NCBI GenBank assembly: GCA_903900265.1
Contig: CAIUMM010000210.1
Coordinates: 26,123-90,122 of the forward strand
DNA length: 64,000 nucleotides
Direction: 5' to 3'
Source: an uncultured Pseudomonadota bacterium
GTDB taxonomy: Bacteria > Myxococcota_A > UBA796 > SXON01
Shown here: piece after piece, positions 60,051-64,000 of the stretch
How positions within the stretch are numbered: the stretch's first letter is position 1
Layout: every line of letters begins with the position of its first letter
Notes under the pieces: model-generated
Seen by the model: only the letters and a program-made list of their open reading frames with translations
What the model was told of the DNA's origin: nothing
The model's database searches: none
Program-made: the position numbers and the translations under genes

Positions 60051-60939
60051 ATGCGTCGAACTGCACTGATCTCGTCCTCCTTCCTCGGTCGTGTCCTCGC
60101 GGCCGGTCACCTGCTCGCCGGGGCCATCCTCGGGGCGGCTCTGGCGCCGGGTCAGGCGTACGCCGACTGCCCGGCCACCTACGCCGGCCTGAGCTGTGGG
60201 GCTTTGGCTCCGGTCTGTGCCGTCTCCAGCACCACCTGGACGTGCAATGTGACCGCCGGGGCATCCACGGCCTGGATCACTTCGGACAGCGACGCCACCA
60301 CCCAGTACGAGGCCTACGGCACGCACAACGGGACGGCGTTCTGCTGCACGGTTCCGACGGGCACGACGATCAACCACATCATCCTCAATGGCAGCGGCGC
60401 GGCGGACTCCCTGCGGTTCTACGACTTCACCAACGGCGGGGGCACCCCGTACAACCTGATCGAGACCTCCGGGACCACGTTGGATGGCAACATCTTCGCC
60501 GGAGCCGCAAACGACGCCGTCGACGGCTCCCAGCGCGTCAGTGCGAACTACAGCGAGATCCTGTACGGCCAGGACGCCGTGGACACCATCCACGGCGGCG
60601 ACGGTGATGTACGGCGGGACCGGCGCGGACATCATGCGCGGCGGCAACGATGACGACGACATGAACGGCGAGGATGGGAACGACTCCATGAGCGGGAACG
60701 CGGGTGACGACACCATGAACGGCGGACTGGACAACGACATCCTGTGCGGCCAAGCACACACGGCGGGGATCGGGGACGTGTTGTACGACGGGGATGTCGC
60801 CGCCGGCGTGGACACGCTCTGGGGGAACGGGTCGGCGGACGACACGTGCAACAGCGGAAACGCGAGCACCCTTTTGGACAACGGTTGCTTCCTCGTGGGC
60901 CCCGGCACGCGAACGGGCACGGCCCCCACTTGCCCCTGA
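60051..60939 (+). pseudogene. RTX-like (haemolysin-type calcium-binding repeat) protein gene, frameshifted
   Basis: The first frame (60051 to about 60605) encodes a signal peptide (ending PGQAYA before DCPA), a Cys-containing beta domain, and a beta-helix-like stretch reaching GQDAVDTIHGGDGD. There the coding signal jumps to another frame and continues as MYGGTGADIMRGGNDDDDM, NGEDGNDSM, SGNAGDDTM and NGGLDNDIL, nonapeptide calcium-binding repeats, to the stop at 60939. The first frame instead ends at 60653 in Arg-rich nonsense. One base gained or lost near 60605 explains it. Either a true frameshift or a sequencing error. About 296 aa if repaired. Confidence 0.72.
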
Positions 60940-62828
60940 CCGCGCACTTCATCGCGGTCCTGCTCGCCTGTTCCGAATCCGGCCTTCACGGCCCCGAGCG
61001 GGTGCGGTTCGACAGCGGGGAGGCGACGGACACTGACACCGGGCTGGTGGACACCGCCAGCCCGGTCGAGGTGTGCAATGGGCTCGACGACGACGGGGAC
61101 GGGCTGATCGACGAGGGATTCCCGGACACAGACGGGGACGGCACGGCCGACTGTGTTGACGGGGATTGTGGGATCGAGGTCTGGGCGACGCCGTCGGAGC
61201 AGCACGCTGCCTGCGAGGCTCCCCTGGTGCCGTCGGCGGATCCATGGGATCTGGAGGTGGCGTGGGAGTACACCCTCCCCGATGGGGGCGGGTGCGCCGT
61301 TTACGCCGTCGGCGACATGGACGGCGACGGCATCGCCGAGATCCCCTGTGTTGGGCTGTATGGCGAGAGTCGAGTGCTCAACGGAGCGGACGGCTCGGTG
61401 GAGGCCACCTTCGGGACCACCTACGCGTACGGCTCGGTCGCCCTCGGCGACGTCGATGACGACGGCGTGATGGACATGCTGACGGTTGCAAACGACGAGC
61501 ACGGCAATCCCGGCGGCATTGAGAAGCGCAGCCAAGACGGCACTGTCGACTGGCTTGGCCAGGCGACGATGGACCTTCACAGCGGGTACCCCTCGGTGGA
61601 GGTAGCCTGCGGGAGCGACGGAAGCCCCACCGTGCTCCAACGCGATGCGAGGATGAGCGGCACTACCGGGCTCACGCAGGCGAGCTGGGATGTCGACTCC
61701 GTCGGAGAGACCACGGTCGGCGACCTCGCAGTCGCCGACCTGGACGGCGACGGAACCGCCGAGATCCTTTCCGCTGGCGCTGCCTGGACCATGGACGGCG
61801 AACTCGTCTGGTCGTACCCGTTCGGCGTCGGAAACGACGTTCGCGCGTTGGCTCTCCTGCAGGCCGACACGGACCCCGAACCGGAAGTCTTCTGGAGCGC
61901 GGACGGCGAGAACGCGCTCCTCGACGGCGACGGCTCGCTGCTCTGGGCGATCGCGCCGCTGGAGCGTGGGCCGCAGGACCTTCCTTGTGCGGGGGACGTC
62001 GACGGCGACGGGATGATGGACGTCCTGTTCGGCGAACGTACGACTTTCTACGCCTACTCCGGAAGCGGCACGTTGCTTTGGAGCCGAGCGATCAACGATC
62101 AGGGCTGGGGGGCTGGCTGCTCCGTCTTCGACTTTGACCTGGACGGGGCCGTCGAGGTGCTCCTGAGCACCGAGACGGGGTTCGACATCCTGGACGGGCG
62201 GACCGGCGACGTCCTGTTCGAGGATGCCCAGGACTCAGCCACCCTGTTTGAGTCGCCCATCGTCGCAGATCTCGACGGTGACGGCTCCGTCGAGATCCTC
62301 TTGAACCCACGACTCCATTGGGTCTCTGATGCCGACGTACGCGTGTATCGCAACGCTCACCGCGATTGGCCTCCCGGGTCCACCTTCTGGGGCTCGTCCA
62401 CCTGGTCCGGCGCGGGCAAGTGGCCGGACGGCGAGCTTCGCACCGACGGCCCGAACCCCTGGGACCCCGAGCTGGCGATGTGGCGCGGGCAACCCTCCCA
62501 ACTGGTCGGCGGCCGGGACCTGCACATCGAGCTGGCGGACTCGTGCGTGGCGTCCTGCGAGGAGGACGGCCTGGTGAGGATCGGCGCGGTGGTGACCAAC
62601 CTCGGGCCACAGATGCTACGCGCTGGCAAGGTCGTGATCGCGACGGATTCGACCGGCAACGCGCTCGGCACCTTGACCCTCGGGGAGCTCGCCGTGGGTG
62701 GCGCCGAGTCGGTGGAGTTCGAGCTGCGCGCCGGCGACGTGGCCGACGGGGCGACCATCACCGTCGACGGCGGGGACTGCGCACAGTCCGATGATAGGGT
62801 CGCGTGGGTTTCGCCGTGCGGGCCGTGA
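60930..62828 (+). CDS. FG-GAP/VCBS-repeat lipoprotein
   Basis: A 632-aa protein. A TTG at 60930, overlapping the end of the RTX-like gene, gives a lipoprotein signal ending in AVLLAC. A short Asp/Thr spacer and one MopE-type unit (CNGLDDDGDGLIDEG, then DTDGDGTADC) come first. The main part (about 100-470) holds FG-GAP/VCBS repeats, each with a calcium loop like GDMDGDGIAEIPCVGLYG, ADLDGDGTAEILSAG, GDVDGDGMMDVLFG and ADLDGDGSVEILLNP, forming a beta-propeller. The last 110 residues look like a CARDB-type beta-sandwich (VRIGAVVTNLGPQMLRAGKV). A surface adhesion or binding role is likely. Confidence 0.8.
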   Translation: MPLTAHFIAVLLACSESGLHGPERVRFDSGEATDTDTGLVDTASPVEVCNGLDDDGDGLIDEGFPDTDGDGTADCVDGDCGIEVWATPSEQHAACEAPLVPSADPWDLEVAWEYTLPDGGGCAVYAVGDMDGDGIAEIPCVGLYGESRVLNGADGSVEATFGTTYAYGSVALGDVDDDGVMDMLTVANDEHGNPGGIEKRSQDGTVDWLGQATMDLHSGYPSVEVACGSDGSPTVLQRDARMSGTTGLTQASWDVDSVGETTVGDLAVADLDGDGTAEILSAGAAWTMDGELVWSYPFGVGNDVRALALLQADTDPEPEVFWSADGENALLDGDGSLLWAIAPLERGPQDLPCAGDVDGDGMMDVLFGERTTFYAYSGSGTLLWSRAINDQGWGAGCSVFDFDLDGAVEVLLSTETGFDILDGRTGDVLFEDAQDSATLFESPIVADLDGDGSVEILLNPRLHWVSDADVRVYRNAHRDWPPGSTFWGSSTWSGAGKWPDGELRTDGPNPWDPELAMWRGQPSQLVGGRDLHIELADSCVASCEEDGLVRIGAVVTNLGPQMLRAGKVVIATDSTGNALGTLTLGELAVGGAESVEFELRAGDVADGATITVDGGDCAQSDDRVAWVSPCGP

Positions 62829-62970
62829 GCTACCGGACCGCGTTGGCGGCCCAGCGGCCGCTGCGCGGGGTCTTGCTTCCGGTCGTGGCGGTTCTCGCGG
62901 CACCGGAAGCGCTCTCGGCCTCCGACATGATCTCGGGCGAATGACGGCGTGACGACGACATTTCGGCGAG

Positions 62971-63627
62971 ATGGGGAATGATAGCAACGGCCCCGTCCAC
63001 GCGGGCTTCTGGGGCTACCTCATGTTCGACGGGCCCAACTGCGCGAGCTACGACGGGTACAACCTGCACGCTGGCGTGCACCTAAACGCGATGGACCGGG
63101 CCGGCCTGGAGCGCCTGTGCCGCTACGTGCTCCGACCGCCGCTGGCCCTGCCGCGGCTGGAGCGGTTCCAAGGCGTGGACGGGCGGACGATGGTGCGGAT
63201 CGAGAGGAAGCGGACGTACTCGGACGGCACCCACGCGATCGAGCTCTCGGCGTTGGGCCTCGCGGAGAAGTTAGTCGCGATCGTGCCCCCGCCGCGGGTG
63301 TACACCGTGATCTACAGCGGTGTCCTCGCGGCCAACGCGGCGTTGCGCCCGGAGGTGATCCCCAAGGCGCCGACGTCCACCGACGCGGAGCAGGGCGGCC
63401 GAGAGGCGCGCAAGTTGAAGCGGCGTGACGGTCCCACACCCTCGCTCCGGGCGCAGCTAACGCTCTCCTAAGCGGATCTCCTCCAGCGCGTGTTCCGCGT
63501 GGATGGCTGGGAATGTCCACAGTGCAACAAGCCAATGTCGCTGCGGACCGTGGTGATCGGGGTCCCGGCGTGCACCCGCATCCTCCACGGCCTGCAGGAA
63601 AGCACCGGCCCACCAGCGGAGGCGTGA
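62971..63627 (+). pseudogene. IS91-family transposase, C-terminal part (copy B), interrupted by a stop
   Basis: The frame reads GYNLHAGVHLNAMDRAGLER, CRYVLRPPLALPRLERF, RTYSDGTHAIELSALGLAEK, and VPPPRVYTVIYSGVLAANA, all typical of the IS91 transposase core after the catalytic region. A TAA at 63469-63471 interrupts it where relatives have a Trp. The same frame then continues with RVFRVDGWECPQCNKPM and the end VIGVPACTRILHGLQEST, the C-terminal zinc ribbon, to TGA at 63625. The N-terminus and catalytic Tyr part are missing. Confidence 0.8.
63365..63598 (+). repeat. IS91-type transposase 3' end, copy B (direct repeat)
   Basis: Partner of copy A (59311-59546), same orientation, about 4.05 kb apart. 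Copy B keeps the original reading frame apart from the shared TAA, whereas copy A carries one more base. Confidence 0.85.
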
Positions 63628-64000
63628 CCAGCGAGGACCGGGAGGCGTAGCGCAAGGCGCGCGCGGCGCCGGGGGCGCAAAACGCGCGGATCGCAGCGCC
63701 GTGAGTTCGCTTTCGGGCGGGAGAAGGGCTTGCGGAGAGCGGCCAGGAGGGTGTACACTACCGAAGTGTGCTTACCGACAGGCCGTTCATGCCGACTTCT
63801 ATGAGGCGGCCGGTGACTTCAAGGGTGGGGATGGTCTTTTTCACTCCTCGGGGTGAGTGTCCCACGTGGGGGCTGGGGCCCCACGCAGGTTGCCGGTCGC
63901 ACAGGTCCCCGGTCTTTGTTCTGGGGGCCTCCATGGGAGCCCGCGGCCGAGCTCGGGGTTGTGGGACCCGGCGAGGGCGCTACCCCATCGCCGGGCTTGG
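63628..64000. other. GC-rich, highly foldable right edge without a supported gene
   Basis: The first 130 bp are the diverged tail of the element. From about 63766 (starting GTGTGC) no convincing gene is seen. The sequence has strong pairing potential: GTCCCAC (63859-63865) with GTGGGAC (63961-63967), GTGGGG/CCCCAC (63866-63884), palindrome CCGAGCTCGG (63947-63956), and CCCGGCGA/TCGCCGGG (63967-63995) with an inner GGG/CCC. This could be structured RNA, perhaps the 5' end of a group II intron, or an element end. The window cuts it off. Confidence 0.35.

Larger units (their letters stand above)
58202..63760 (+). mobile_element. Composite of IS91-family (rolling-circle) element remnants with cargo
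   Basis: One N-terminal and two C-terminal transposase pieces, all on the plus strand, bracket a small set of unrelated genes: sigma-54-driven secreted protein, truncated gene, RTX-like pseudogene and FG-GAP lipoprotein. IS91/ISCR elements replicate by rolling circle from the transposase 3' end and can carry flanking DNA, leaving tandem 3' ends around cargo. The exact outer borders are not visible. Confidence 0.5.

Noticed and set aside
60027..61640. A 537-codon minus-strand frame over the RTX-like pseudogene and FG-GAP gene
   Set aside because: No domain, and the plus strand carries clear calcium-binding repeats.
1..64000. tRNA, rRNA and riboswitch genes
   Set aside because: No cloverleaf with a conserved T-loop, rRNA core or known riboswitch core was recognised by eye; a covariance-model search would be needed to exclude them.

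Overview
This is a strongly GC-rich bacterial segment, dense with genes and rich in GTG/TTG starts and 4-bp ATGA-type gene overlaps. It carries very many predicted lipoproteins, Asp/Thr spacer lipoproteins, MopE-type metal-binding repeats, PEGA and TPR proteins, a PAAR protein and an RHS/YD-repeat protein. That combination is typical of Myxococcota and related delta-proteobacterial lineages, including uncultured ones. It is an inference from gene style; no rRNA or tRNA was seen to confirm it.

Layout. 0-8.2 kb: a FabL-type enoyl-ACP reductase diverges from a PAAR protein, a small methyltransferase, a HEAT-repeat protein, a metzincin-like lipoprotein, a large pentapeptide-repeat membrane protein and a convergent Uup-type ABC-F ATPase. 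8.2-12.5 kb: a lipoprotein whose signal peptide is built from a 12-bp tandem repeat, then a minus-strand operon of inositol-monophosphatase-like enzyme, RpoH-like sigma factor and heparinase-like protein. 12.6-20.7 kb: a three-gene operon of membrane pseudokinase, TPR lipoprotein with a degenerate CHAT domain, and RHS/YD-repeat protein, meeting a convergent bacterial lysyl oxidase. 21.5-28.8 kb: a long plus-strand run from a YggS-type PLP-homeostasis protein through small enzymes, a GTPase, a GGQ release-factor-like protein and an NlpC/P60 lipoprotein.

28.7-37 kb: two outer-membrane beta-barrel candidates, a flippase-like membrane protein, and a minus-strand lipid cluster with a PlsC acyltransferase and a LuxC-family acyl-CoA reductase. 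37-47.2 kb: two giant repeat lipoproteins face away from each other, a 1,492-aa MopE/Gly-rich protein and a 1,437-aa acidic repeat protein translationally coupled to a PEGA protein. 47-58 kb: class III nucleotide cyclase, thiolase group, NAD synthetase, degenerate polyprenyl synthase, a TPR/AAA+ pair and a DUF6340-like lipoprotein.

58-64 kb is different. It holds remnants of IS91-family (rolling-circle) transposases: an N-terminal fragment and two copies of the 3' end in direct repeat, both with the same premature stop. Between them lie a frameshifted RTX-like gene, an FG-GAP lipoprotein, a small secreted protein behind a near-consensus sigma-54 promoter, and a truncated gene. The right edge is GC-rich, non-coding-looking and strongly foldable. 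The best candidates for undescribed biology are the pseudokinase/CHAT-like/RHS operon, the IS91-bracketed cargo block and the giant repeat lipoproteins.
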